Part shown: piece after piece, positions 42,288 to 50,111 of the stretch
How the letters are laid out: the number at the start of each line of letters is the position of its first letter
Numbering within the stretch: position 1 is the first letter of the stretch
Origin: JANXUR01 sp038229415
GTDB taxonomy: Bacteria; Acidobacteriota; Terriglobia; Terriglobales; Acidobacteriaceae
DNA length: 64,000 bases
Direction of reading: 5' to 3'
Assembly (NCBI GenBank): GCA_038229415.1
Contig: JBBROM010000010.1
Coordinates: forward strand, 1 to 64,000
Translations under genes and position numbers: made by a program
Notes under the pieces: generated by a model
Databases searched by the model: none
Told to the model about the DNA's origin: nothing
Seen by the model: the letters and a program-made list of their open reading frames with translations, nothing else

Positions 42288-42472
42288 CAGAACGAGGCGA
42301 CCGGCTGGAGATCCCAGCACAAGCGAACGCCAATGAAGCAGAGAAGGTTGTGGAATCGAAGAAGCTCGTCACCAAGACACAGCAGCGCTTTGCGAAAACA
42401 AACCTGAAGAGCATGGCGCGGAATGCCCCAGTCATGAAGAAGCACACGCCGCAGAAGCGCGGCGGGCGGTAG
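42284..42472 (+). CDS. Small basic hypothetical protein
   Basis: 62 residues, rich in Lys, Arg, Gln and Asn, with a strongly basic end (MKKHTPQKRGGR). The ATG overlaps the stop of the acidic protein before it, and GGAGG stands just upstream (42272-42279), so it is very probably translated in a coupled way. The opposite charges suggest that the two products may bind each other or that the basic one binds nucleic acid. No known family is recognised. Confidence 0.55.
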   Translation: MTERGDRLEIPAQANANEAEKVVESKKLVTKTQQRFAKTNLKSMARNAPVMKKHTPQKRGGR

Positions 42473-42496
42473 GGACCGAAGGGCACTCGGGATTGG

Positions 42497-42674
42497 GCCC
42501 GGCGCTTCCAGCGCGGGGTTAGTACGCTGAAAAGATCGAGTCCTGAAAGGACGACAGAAGCAGCTCTGTCCCGCGACGGGTTATGTCGTCCCTTCCGGAC
42601 TCCAATGCGATTCCGCAGTTTACACGGCGCTGGAAGCGCCGGGCTTAATTCTCTCCGTGCCTACGGCACGATTT
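42497..42674. repeat. REP/BIME-like repeat, copy A (next to RAYT)
   Basis: A 178-base composite repeat. It begins with a hairpin CCCGGCGCT-TCC-AGCGCGGGG and ends with the mirror hairpin GGCGCTGGAAGCGCCGGG and GTGCCTACGGCAC. Between are AGTCCTGAAAGGAC and a GACGACA/TGTCGTC inverted pair. Copy B (43328-43501) has the same parts in the same order and orientation. The first 68 and last 58 or so bases are nearly identical between copies; the middle differs. Confidence 0.8.
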
Positions 42675-42749
42675 CTCGAGCCCGCTCCAGCGCTTGCGGC
42701 ACTGCTCACATATAGTGATTAAGTAGAAATCTTGAAGGTGCCGTTTCAG

Positions 42750-43199
42750 TCAGTCGCCTGCTGCCGCGTTCTCCGTGCCTTGATACTCCTCGATCCCGTG
42801 CCGCTGCAAAAAGTCCAGCCACTCTGCGCGAAAATCTGGCCTGCGATGATGTTCGGCTTGTGTCTGAATGTAGCGAATCGTCGCGGGGGCCTGTGATATC
42901 CCGACCGAGAATGCGCCATACGATTCCTGCCACGCGAAGTCCGGCACCTGTTCATGCGACCACTTGGAGGAGCTGCCCTTGACGAACTGCATAGCCTTGG
43001 AAAGCGGCATCGCCGGAGGAATGGCCAATAGCGCGTGAACGTGATCCGCGACGCCTCCAACTGCCAAGGCCTTGAATCCGGCTGATCGCGCGATGCCTCC
43101 GATGTACGCCCACAACTGGGGCTGCAGGGCAGCGGGGATTAGTGTGCGTCGATTCTTGGTTGCAAAGACGACATGCACGAGAACACTCGCATAGGCCAT
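42750..43199 (-). CDS. REP-associated tyrosine transposase (RAYT, Y1 family)
   Basis: 149 residues of the IS200/IS605-like Y1 transposase fold. The His pair is in ADHVHALLAIPP (His53, His55), and the catalytic tyrosine is Tyr110 in IRYIQTQAEHHRR. The strand GAFSVGISQAPATIRYIQ is typical of domesticated REP-associated transposases. These cut and join single-stranded DNA at REP hairpins. The gene is flanked on both sides by direct copies of a large palindromic repeat, which are the likely substrates. All key residues are present, so it may be active. Confidence 0.88.
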   Translation of the reverse strand: MAYASVLVHVVFATKNRRTLIPAALQPQLWAYIGGIARSAGFKALAVGGVADHVHALLAIPPAMPLSKAMQFVKGSSSKWSHEQVPDFAWQESYGAFSVGISQAPATIRYIQTQAEHHRRPDFRAEWLDFLQRHGIEEYQGTENAAAGD

Positions 43200-43327
43200 T
43201 GCGGAAATTCTAGAACGAGAAGATGGGTGGTGTTGCAGGAGTCCGCGAAAAATTCTCGATTCAGTGCCAGAATGGGATTCGCTTGCGGCATCGATCCCGA
43301 GCGTCCCGGAGGGGCAGAAGGAATAAG

Positions 43328-43501
43328 GCCCGGCGCTTCCAGCGCCGGGTTAGTACGCTGAAAAGATCGAGTCCTGAAAGGACGACAGAAGCAGCTATCG
43401 CGACGGGTTATGTCGTCCCTTTGTGACTCCTATGCCCTTTCGCAACTGACCCGGCGCTGGAAGCGCCGGGCCTAATTCTCGTCGTGCCTACGGCACGATT
43501 T
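43328..43501. repeat. REP/BIME-like repeat, copy B (next to RAYT)
   Basis: A 174-base repeat with the same layout and direction as copy A. Its outer hairpins are perfect here: CCCGGCGCT-TCC-AGCGCCGGG at the left and CCCGGCGCT-GGA-AGCGCCGGG at the right, then GTGCCTACGGCAC. It lies upstream of the RAYT gene. The 366 bases from 43200 to 43565 hold nothing else that looks coding. Confidence 0.8.
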
Positions 43502-43565
43502 CCGGGGCACGCTGTTCGAGCTTTCCACTGAAACGCGGTAACCCCGATTCGAGGCAACTTCAGTG

Positions 43566-44627
43566 CTACCGCACCCCATCCGGGTACAGCAGTATCTTGC
43601 TAGCCTCACCCGTCCGAAGGCGATCCATGCCTTTGGCAAAGTCAGTCATCGGAATGCGATCGGTGATCGCTGGGCGCAGGTCTAACTTACCCGCCTTCAG
43701 CAGCGATGTCATCTGGTACCACGTCTGGTACATGCGGCGGCCGTTGATGCCTTGAATCGTCAGCCCTTTGAAGATGATGTCTTCCGAGAAGTTAAGGCTG
43801 ATCGGCTTCGACGTCAGCCCAAGCAGCGACACGCGTCCACCGGAGCGCACGATGTCGAAGCCGAGGCGAATCGCATCGGCGTGTCCGGCCATCTCCAGCA
43901 CCACGTCCACACCCTGCCCGCCCGTCGCTTCTTTAATGATGCCGCACACATCCTGCGTGACTGGGTCGAGCACATAGTCAGCGTGCATTTTTTCTGCGAG
44001 CTTACGGCGATGCTCATTGATCTCCAGCGCAAACACCGTCGTCGCACCGACCGCACGGGCCACCGCGATGCAGAACAGGCCAATCGGCCCGCATCCGGTG
44101 ATGGCGACCGTCTTGGCGGCGATCTCACCCGCCAGCACCGTGTGCACGGCGTTGCCCAGCGGATCGAGAATCGAGGCATACTCCTCGGGAATCGCCGGGT
44201 CGAGCTTCCAGATGTTCGACTCGGGAATCTTGACGAACTCGGCGAACGCGCCGTCTTCGTCAATGCCGATGATCTTCACGTTCTGGCAGATGTGCGCCTC
44301 GCCGGTACGGCACTGCAGGCACTTGCCGCAGTTCACATGCATCTCGGCGGAGACGAAGTCGCCCGCCTTCACGCTCGTCACTTCACTGCCTACTTCCACC
44401 ACTTCGCCACAGAATTCGTGCCCCGGCACCAGCGGCGGCTTGATGCGGCGCTGCGCCCACGAATCCCAATTGTAGATGTGCAGGTCGGTGCCGCAGACGG
44501 ACGCGACCTTGACGCGGACGAGAACGTCGGTGTGGCCGATGGTGGGGATGGGAATCTGAACTACGTCACTACCGGGGGCGGCTGTTGATTTACGAATGGC
44601 GAGCATGGTTTTAGACTGAGACGACAT
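43566..44627 (-). CDS. tdh: L-threonine 3-dehydrogenase
   Basis: 353 residues from the ATG at 44627, with AGGAGT upstream; the frame to 45128 has no homology. Catalytic zinc ligands are Cys45, His70 and Glu71; the structural zinc ligands are Cys100, Cys103, Cys106 and Cys114. All are offset by seven from E. coli TDH (38, 63, 64; 93, 96, 99, 107). NAD binding is seen in VAITGCGPIGLFCIAVARAVG. The enzyme oxidises threonine to 2-amino-3-ketobutyrate, normally split by Kbl to glycine and acetyl-CoA; no kbl gene is in the window. Confidence 0.92.
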   Translation of the reverse strand: MSSQSKTMLAIRKSTAAPGSDVVQIPIPTIGHTDVLVRVKVASVCGTDLHIYNWDSWAQRRIKPPLVPGHEFCGEVVEVGSEVTSVKAGDFVSAEMHVNCGKCLQCRTGEAHICQNVKIIGIDEDGAFAEFVKIPESNIWKLDPAIPEEYASILDPLGNAVHTVLAGEIAAKTVAITGCGPIGLFCIAVARAVGATTVFALEINEHRRKLAEKMHADYVLDPVTQDVCGIIKEATGGQGVDVVLEMAGHADAIRLGFDIVRSGGRVSLLGLTSKPISLNFSEDIIFKGLTIQGINGRRMYQTWYQMTSLLKAGKLDLRPAITDRIPMTDFAKGMDRLRTGEASKILLYPDGVR

Positions 44628-44834
44628 TAAGGGCACTCCTGTATGAATCTGCCAGCGACAAGGAACTCTCGCCCACAGCCGCAAACACATGAGTTTACAC
44701 CCCTCGCGATGGGCAGTACCACCCGCGACCAACCGCGAAGCCGTCGGCGATGATATAACGAACGAGCGAGGTTGGGCGGCCTGTCTGCTAGCCAGCCCGC
44801 CGCGCACTCGAAGCGAATCACTGAGGTGGATTCC

Positions 44835-45983
44835 ATGAAATCTGGTTGGCACACGATTCCCGCTGTGGCTGGCATACTGCTGGCGTTGGCCTTGGCCGCG
44901 CCGCTCCATGCCGCGCAATGCACCCTGCCCGTCGCGCCCATGCTTGGCCCCGCCGATGCCACGTTTAATGCTTACTTTACGCAGAACGGCCCGGGATGGA
45001 CCGGCGCTGACGGCACCTATTCCATGCTGCTGCCCGATGGCACCTATCTGTGGATGTGGTCGGATTCTTACCTGGGCACGGTTGACCCGGTGACGCGGCT
45101 GCGCTCGAACTCGCTGTTCGGTGCCCACAACTCTCTGACGATTCTGAACACCGCCACGGGCTCACTTACTACAGTGGGCTATCCCGCTAATACTAAGTCG
45201 TATTTCGTACCTACCATTAAGGCTAACTGGTTTTGGGTGGCCGATGGATTTACAACTCAGCCGTCTCCGGGTGTCTATAAGATCAACATTGTGCTGCTGG
45301 AGTGGAACAACAAGATCAAGCTACAAGGGGCGTCGCTTGCTACTTTATCATGGCCCAGCCTCACCATTGACTCGATTACTTCGATCGCTGGCCTGAATAA
45401 GTCGATTGAGTGGGGTACGCGCATCATGCAGGATGGTGCTTATTACTACATCTACGGGCTAAAGGATTCTGGTGCCACCAAGCAACCTTATCTGGCGCGG
45501 ATCACTGATCTTTCACTGCTGACCAACGTTGCGAACTGGACGTTTTGGACTGGTAAGACATGGGTGGCTGGCGAGACTCATGCCCAGCCACTTGGCGGTG
45601 TAGCAGGCGTCACGCCTGAATACAATGTCTTTAAGATGACAGCCAATACCGGCACCTTTTACCTGATGACCGGCATGGATAACATCACACCGGCTTATCC
45701 GTTGTGGTCGAATGTGATTACTTTCTACTCCTGCACGCCGCAAGGTCCGTGGACGAAGAAAACGACGGTGTTCGTGGCTCCCGAGGCTGGCGCCAACGGC
45801 TGCTCCACCGGAACTCTGGTGACTTACAACGCCAAGGCGCATCCTGAGCTTGCCGATGCCAGCGGTATCTTAGCTTCCTATAACATCAACGCGAATAATT
45901 CCCGAGACTTAGTCTGTGCCGATGACTACAGGCCGAAGTTTGCGCGGTTCGTGATTCCGGGAGCCAGTGTGGTCAAACCGTAG
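44835..45983 (+). CDS. Secreted propeller-like protein (DUF4185/DUF5005-like)
   Basis: 382 residues from the ATG at 44835, preceded by GAGGTGG. A signal peptide (WHTIPAVAGILLALALAAPLHA) is clear. The mature part begins with TQNGPGWTGADGTYSMLLPDGTYLWMWSDSYLG, a pattern seen in DUF4185/DUF5005-type five-bladed propellers related to glycoside hydrolases. Repeats of WF-W-G and GTFYLMTGMDN support a beta-propeller. It could act on or bind a carbohydrate outside the cell. It is divergent from tdh and is followed by a REP-like hairpin. Confidence 0.65.
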   Translation: MKSGWHTIPAVAGILLALALAAPLHAAQCTLPVAPMLGPADATFNAYFTQNGPGWTGADGTYSMLLPDGTYLWMWSDSYLGTVDPVTRLRSNSLFGAHNSLTILNTATGSLTTVGYPANTKSYFVPTIKANWFWVADGFTTQPSPGVYKINIVLLEWNNKIKLQGASLATLSWPSLTIDSITSIAGLNKSIEWGTRIMQDGAYYYIYGLKDSGATKQPYLARITDLSLLTNVANWTFWTGKTWVAGETHAQPLGGVAGVTPEYNVFKMTANTGTFYLMTGMDNITPAYPLWSNVITFYSCTPQGPWTKKTTVFVAPEAGANGCSTGTLVTYNAKAHPELADASGILASYNINANNSRDLVCADDYRPKFARFVIPGASVVKP

Positions 45984-46029
45984 CAGAGCGTGGCTAGCAA
46001 TTCAAAATAAATGCTTCGGTGAAGAACGA

Positions 46030-46066
46030 CCCGGTAGAACAGCGCTTCCAGCGCCGCTCTACCGGG
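46030..46066. repeat. Solo REP-like hairpin
   Basis: CCCGGTAGAACAGCGCT (46030-46046) and AGCGCCGCTCTACCGGG (46050-46066) form an imperfect 17-bp stem around TCC. Its centre GCGCTTCCAGCGC is shared with the RAYT-flanking repeats, and the GGTAGA outer part with the element at 23369-23531. It lies between two convergent genes and could double as a terminator. Confidence 0.65.
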
Positions 46067-46105
46067 TCTGCATTAAGCGTTAGTCAGTTGCGGGAGGGAA
46101 CCAGC

Positions 46106-47209
46106 TCACTCATATGCTAGCGCGTCAATCGGATCCTTCTGCGCAGCCTTGATGGCGGGATAGATCGCACCCAGCAAAGCTCCAGTAAGCGCGATCAGCG
46201 CAGCGCGCAGCACCCATTCGGTATCCCATACCAAGCGCAGTATTGGAAACTTCTGCAACACGATGCCACGCACTCCGGCACTAATCGCAATACCCAGCAC
46301 AATGCCGAAGACAGCCAACAAGGCGGTCTCGCGCAGGATCACATTCATGATGTAACCCTTGTCCGCACCCATGGACTTAAGTACGCCAATCTCGCGGGTG
46401 CGCTCCAGCACCGCAGTATACATAGCCTGAAAGATTACGATGAACCCGATCACGATGGAGATGCCGATGACGGTATAGATGAAGGGTTGAAAGCCGGGCA
46501 AGTTCTCTGGTGTCATCATGGAGATATATTCGCGCATGGAGTGCGTAATGTACTCGCTCATTCCGGGCACAGTGCGAATCTGCTCCGCGACGGCGTCGGA
46601 GTTCTTCACATCATCCACCTTCACGTAAAATACCGAAGCTTTGCCAGTCGCGCCCGCTAAGTCCTGCAAGGTGGTAAGTGGTAGAAACTTACGCGCACCA
46701 CGGCCGTTCTCTACAATGCCGCAAATCGTAAAGTTGTGGTTCAGTATCTCAATGGTATCGCCAACTTTCTTGCCGCGCGCTTTGGCGAAGAAGTCGTCCA
46801 CAATTACATCGTAGGGGCCCGTAAATCGTCCGCCTTCGATGAAGCGAAAGGGGCGCAGGCCCTCGTAGCTTTTCAGATCCACGCCATAGATGATCTCCAG
46901 CGCAGGCTTGGTGACGAACTGGTAGAGCACCGGAGCCGCCACGGTGATGTGCGGCTGCTTCTCCAGCACCTCGGCGACTTTGACGGGCAGCGGCGCGCCC
47001 GTCATGCCGACGAGGATCGTCGAGCCGGGTGGCTGCACAATTACGTCAGCGCCAATGCCGCGCTGGCGGTCTTTGCTGTCGTTTAAAATACCGAGTGAAA
47101 GGCCGACAATCAACAGAATCAGCGTGACTTCGAGCGCAATGGCAACAATGCTGATAACGGAACGAACCGGCCGATGCGCCAGATTCGCCAAAACCATACG
47201 ATTCATCAT
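46106..47209 (-). CDS. FtsX/MacB-type ABC transporter permease
   Basis: 367 residues from the Met at 47209. There is a first membrane helix at about 15-37, a MacB-like periplasmic domain (GADVIVQPPGSTILVGM...) of about 200 residues, and three C-terminal helices that form the FtsX domain with ERTREIGVLKSMGADKGYIMN. Such permeases act with a cytoplasmic ATPase to move lipoproteins, lipids or toxins, or to transmit force. No ATPase or membrane fusion gene is in the neighbourhood, so its partner is encoded elsewhere. Confidence 0.85.
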   Translation of the reverse strand: MMNRMVLANLAHRPVRSVISIVAIALEVTLILLIVGLSLGILNDSKDRQRGIGADVIVQPPGSTILVGMTGAPLPVKVAEVLEKQPHITVAAPVLYQFVTKPALEIIYGVDLKSYEGLRPFRFIEGGRFTGPYDVIVDDFFAKARGKKVGDTIEILNHNFTICGIVENGRGARKFLPLTTLQDLAGATGKASVFYVKVDDVKNSDAVAEQIRTVPGMSEYITHSMREYISMMTPENLPGFQPFIYTVIGISIVIGFIVIFQAMYTAVLERTREIGVLKSMGADKGYIMNVILRETALLAVFGIVLGIAISAGVRGIVLQKFPILRLVWDTEWVLRAALIALTGALLGAIYPAIKAAQKDPIDALAYE

Positions 47210-47306
47210 GTCGCTTTGATTGTATCGGGTTTGCTGCACCCTAGGCAGCGCCGCAAGCCGCATGGTAGCCTAGGGCGCAAATCTTGACGGAGGTGCCACG
47301 ACCCCC

Positions 47307-47726
47307 ATGAAGAAAGTAGAAGCAAGTCCGCGCGGTCCGGACTTGAAGGGCAAGACCGATGCCAGTGCGGTGGAAGCATACTATGCAGCCCTCCCAGAAC
47401 CGGCGCGCACAACACTCAACAAGATGCGGGCAACGATTCACTCTGCGGTGCCCGCCGAAACCGTCGAAGCCATGAGCTACGGTATGCCGGGATTCCGTTA
47501 CAAAGACACCATGCTGGTGTGGAGCGCCGCCTTCGCTGGCCATTGCAGCTTCTTCCCTACCGGTGGTGGCATCGAGCACTTTCAGGCGGAGCTCAAGGCT
47601 TACAAAACATCCAAGGGAACGGTTCAGTTCGCGCTCGACAAGCCCATGCCAGCAGCATTGGTAAAGAAGATTGTTAAGTGGCGGGTGCAGCAGGTGGAAA
47701 TCAAGAACGTCAAGAAATCGCGGTGA
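47307..47726 (+). CDS. DUF1801 (YdhG-like) domain protein
   Basis: 139 residues. AVEAYYAALPEPARTTLNKMRATIHSAVP and EAMSYGMPGFRYKDTMLVWSAAFAGHCSFFP are the hallmark of the YdhG/DUF1801 fold, which resembles frataxin-type iron chaperones in structure. The function is poorly defined; binding of iron or a small ligand has been suggested for relatives. The C-terminal helix is basic. It is convergent with the lipoprotein gene, three bases apart. Confidence 0.82.
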   Translation: MKKVEASPRGPDLKGKTDASAVEAYYAALPEPARTTLNKMRATIHSAVPAETVEAMSYGMPGFRYKDTMLVWSAAFAGHCSFFPTGGGIEHFQAELKAYKTSKGTVQFALDKPMPAALVKKIVKWRVQQVEIKNVKKSR

Positions 47727-47729
47727 GTG

Positions 47730-48722
47730 CTAGTTGCCCGTCCCGGCGCGCTCGTCTTTTTTACGGGCGGGCTTGCGATTCGCGGCACCCAGGTCAATCA
47801 CGTTGGCCCCGGCGGGCGTCTCGAGCTGAAACTGCTGGTCGGTGAGCGGCAGGTTCAGTTGCAGCTTCAAAATGTTCAGTACCACGCGATATTCTTCCTG
47901 CGGCCGCCAAATGTTGATCTGGTGCGGGAAGCTGGTGCCATTTTCGTTGCTGAATTTTTCGTAGGCAACGTCCGTCACCACGCGGTTTTTTTCGTCGTAA
48001 ATAATCTGGCGATGCGCCTGCAAGTCGCTGCGGGTGAAGATGATTTTGCGCGACAGGAACCAGCCCTTGCTGCCTTGCCGCAGCACCAGCATTTCGTAGT
48101 CTGGCTGCTCGGCGATGCGGTGGCCCTTGGGGTCAGGAATCGCCTCGGTGCCCATTTCCAGCACCGCAATCTCATTCTTCGGATCAATTTCGCGGACAAA
48201 CAGCGCGTCGTAGATGTGCTGCGGGCGCAGGTTTTCCAGCTTGGCGGCCTGGGCGGATTCCGGCGTGGCTGGTGCGGATGGATCGGCCACCATGGTTTTG
48301 GTGGTTTCAGACATCGAGTCCTTGCCGGTGACGAATTTATTGCGTGGCGGAATCGAAAGCCGGAAGGTGTCGCCGTCGCTCACCATGTCAAACGCCTTGT
48401 TGCGGACAACCGGCAGCAGACCGATCATGCGCAGCATGGAGGGCTTGCGCACCAGCACGTAGCCGCGAATTTCGGTGTAGTCGGTGACCGCGCCCGTCTT
48501 TTCGCCGCCGACGCTGGCGTCCAAGTCCACCGTCGCCTGCATGGATTGCAGCTTGGCGGCGTCCGCATTGATGCGGGCCACCAACTCCTCCTGGCTGGCC
48601 GAGAGCAACCCAGCCGACGACGGGCTGTGCTTGGTCACCGGGGTGCGCACCGTCAGGCATCCGGAAAGCGGAAGCGACGCTGCCAAAGCCAACAGAATTG
48701 CTGTGCGATTGCGAAAATTCAT
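47730..48722 (-). CDS. Outer-membrane-type lipoprotein, LolA/LolB-like (DUF4292-like)
   Basis: 330 residues from Met at 48722. The lipobox LSGC (SLPLSGCLTV, Cys at about 21) marks it as a lipoprotein. The rest forms one long beta sheet pattern: TVDLDASVGG...EIRGYVLVRKPSMLRMIGLLP, followed by MVSDGDTFRLSIPPRNKF. That repeats the half-barrel scheme of LolA/LolB and DUF4292 proteins, which shield acyl chains in the periplasm. It ends with a basic tail. Its role in lipoprotein sorting is inferred from the fold only. The 271 bases upstream hold nothing recognisable. Confidence 0.7.
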   Translation of the reverse strand: MNFRNRTAILLALAASLPLSGCLTVRTPVTKHSPSSAGLLSASQEELVARINADAAKLQSMQATVDLDASVGGEKTGAVTDYTEIRGYVLVRKPSMLRMIGLLPVVRNKAFDMVSDGDTFRLSIPPRNKFVTGKDSMSETTKTMVADPSAPATPESAQAAKLENLRPQHIYDALFVREIDPKNEIAVLEMGTEAIPDPKGHRIAEQPDYEMLVLRQGSKGWFLSRKIIFTRSDLQAHRQIIYDEKNRVVTDVAYEKFSNENGTSFPHQINIWRPQEEYRVVLNILKLQLNLPLTDQQFQLETPAGANVIDLGAANRKPARKKDERAGTGN

Positions 48723-48993
48723 TCTCAATGTTTATGAGTGCAGGGAACCATTAGGGGATCTTGATTTCGTGAGTAAGAGAAATTCCGGTAAAAGCCAAGT
48801 ATATCAGCGGACAGTCCGGCTTCTGGGGTGTTTCGTCACAAGTTCTTTTTTATCAACGATATAAATTCAACGAATCTGCGATTCGGCTGGCAGTTTTTCA
48901 GGCCTCACACGAAAAAAGCTGAACCTGCCCGCCGCCCTCAATACCTTAGTTCCACCCTCTAATACGTTCTATCGGCGACTTTAGTTTCGACGC

Positions 48994-50064
48994 TTAGCCA
49001 TTTCCCTTAGTAAGACGTAATGTCCGGCGGAAAAGATTCACGTTGCGGTTGTGTTCTTCCAGCGATTTTGCGAAGCGGGAGCCACCGCTGCCGGTGGCGA
49101 CGAAGTAGAGGAAGTCGGTCTTGGCCGGGTTCATCGCCGCCCGCAGCGACTCGCGTCCCGGCGCCCCAATCGGCCCCGGCGGCAGTCCGGCGTAGCGGTA
49201 GGTGTTGTAGGGCGAGTCAATCGTCAGGTCGTCATGGTGCAGCGCGCCGGAGTAGTCGCCGCGCAGCAGGTGTGCGTAGATCACAGTGGGGTCGGCATCT
49301 AGCGCGATATTGCGGGCCAGCCGATTGGCATATACCGACGCCACCAGCGGGCGCTCGGCGGGCAGGGGTGTCTCCTTTTCGACGATGGAAGCTAGGGTGA
49401 CGATGCGACGCAGGTTAGCGGCGGCAGAATTCACCTCGGCCGCTTCGCCGTTTGTAGTCGCTGTCAAGTTGAGTGCGGCCGCCTCCTTGCGGAAGCGTGT
49501 CACCATCGCCGCAATCATCTCGCGCGGCGACTGGCTGCGGGTGAACTGATAGGTGTCGGGGAACAGATAGCCTTCGAGCGATTTCGCGTCAGGGTCTAGA
49601 TCGCCAATCAGCGTGCCCACGAGCTTCGGCGACTGCATCAGCTTCAGAAAGTCCGCCGAGGAGCCGAGCTTGGCCGCTTCCATCGCGTCGGCAATGTCCC
49701 AAATCGTAAAGCCTTCGGGGACGACGACCGTGTGCACGACAACTTCGCCGCGTACCAGCTTGCGATACACGTCGAGCGCACTCAGCGAACTTTCGCTACC
49801 TTCGCTGCCGCTAGTGCTGCCAAACGCGTACTCGCCCGCCTTTAGGGTACTGCCAGGATGCAGGTACTTCCACAGCAGCAGTGCGTGCCCGTTGCGGATG
49901 ACGCCCTGCTGCTGCAACTCGCGGGCAATGTGCAGCGACGACCATCCCGGCCGCAGGATGACGGTGGCGTCAGCCTGCTGCGGGACGGGCGTGAGCAGCT
50001 GATAGCCGAGCCAAGTGGCTGCGGCCAGCAGCGCCAGCAAAACGAGGCGGAAAAAGAATCGCAC
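48994..50064 (-). CDS. mltG: Endolytic murein transglycosylase MltG
   Basis: 356 residues. An N-terminal membrane helix (5-22) is followed by a LysM-like part (IARELQQQGVIRNGHALLLW) and the YceG domain. The catalytic Glu229 is in LASIVEKE, and SLEGYLFPDTYQF is the family signature. MltG cuts nascent glycan strands and is thought to release them from the synthase. The start is supported by the positively charged MRFFFR before the helix. It lies downstream of the GloVer-repeat gene on the same strand with a 47-base gap. Confidence 0.92.
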   Translation of the reverse strand: MRFFFRLVLLALLAAATWLGYQLLTPVPQQADATVILRPGWSSLHIARELQQQGVIRNGHALLLWKYLHPGSTLKAGEYAFGSTSGSEGSESSLSALDVYRKLVRGEVVVHTVVVPEGFTIWDIADAMEAAKLGSSADFLKLMQSPKLVGTLIGDLDPDAKSLEGYLFPDTYQFTRSQSPREMIAAMVTRFRKEAAALNLTATTNGEAAEVNSAAANLRRIVTLASIVEKETPLPAERPLVASVYANRLARNIALDADPTVIYAHLLRGDYSGALHHDDLTIDSPYNTYRYAGLPPGPIGAPGRESLRAAMNPAKTDFLYFVATGSGGSRFAKSLEEHNRNVNLFRRTLRLTKGNG

Positions 50065-50111
50065 AGAAAGAGTGTAGCGGACGGGCAGAGCGCCCGTCCG
50101 CCCGAATTGCC

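Noticed and set aside
44628..45128. N-terminal extension of tdh
   Set aside because: It overlaps the divergent secreted-protein gene, shows no homology, and tdh has a good ribosome site before the ATG at 44627.
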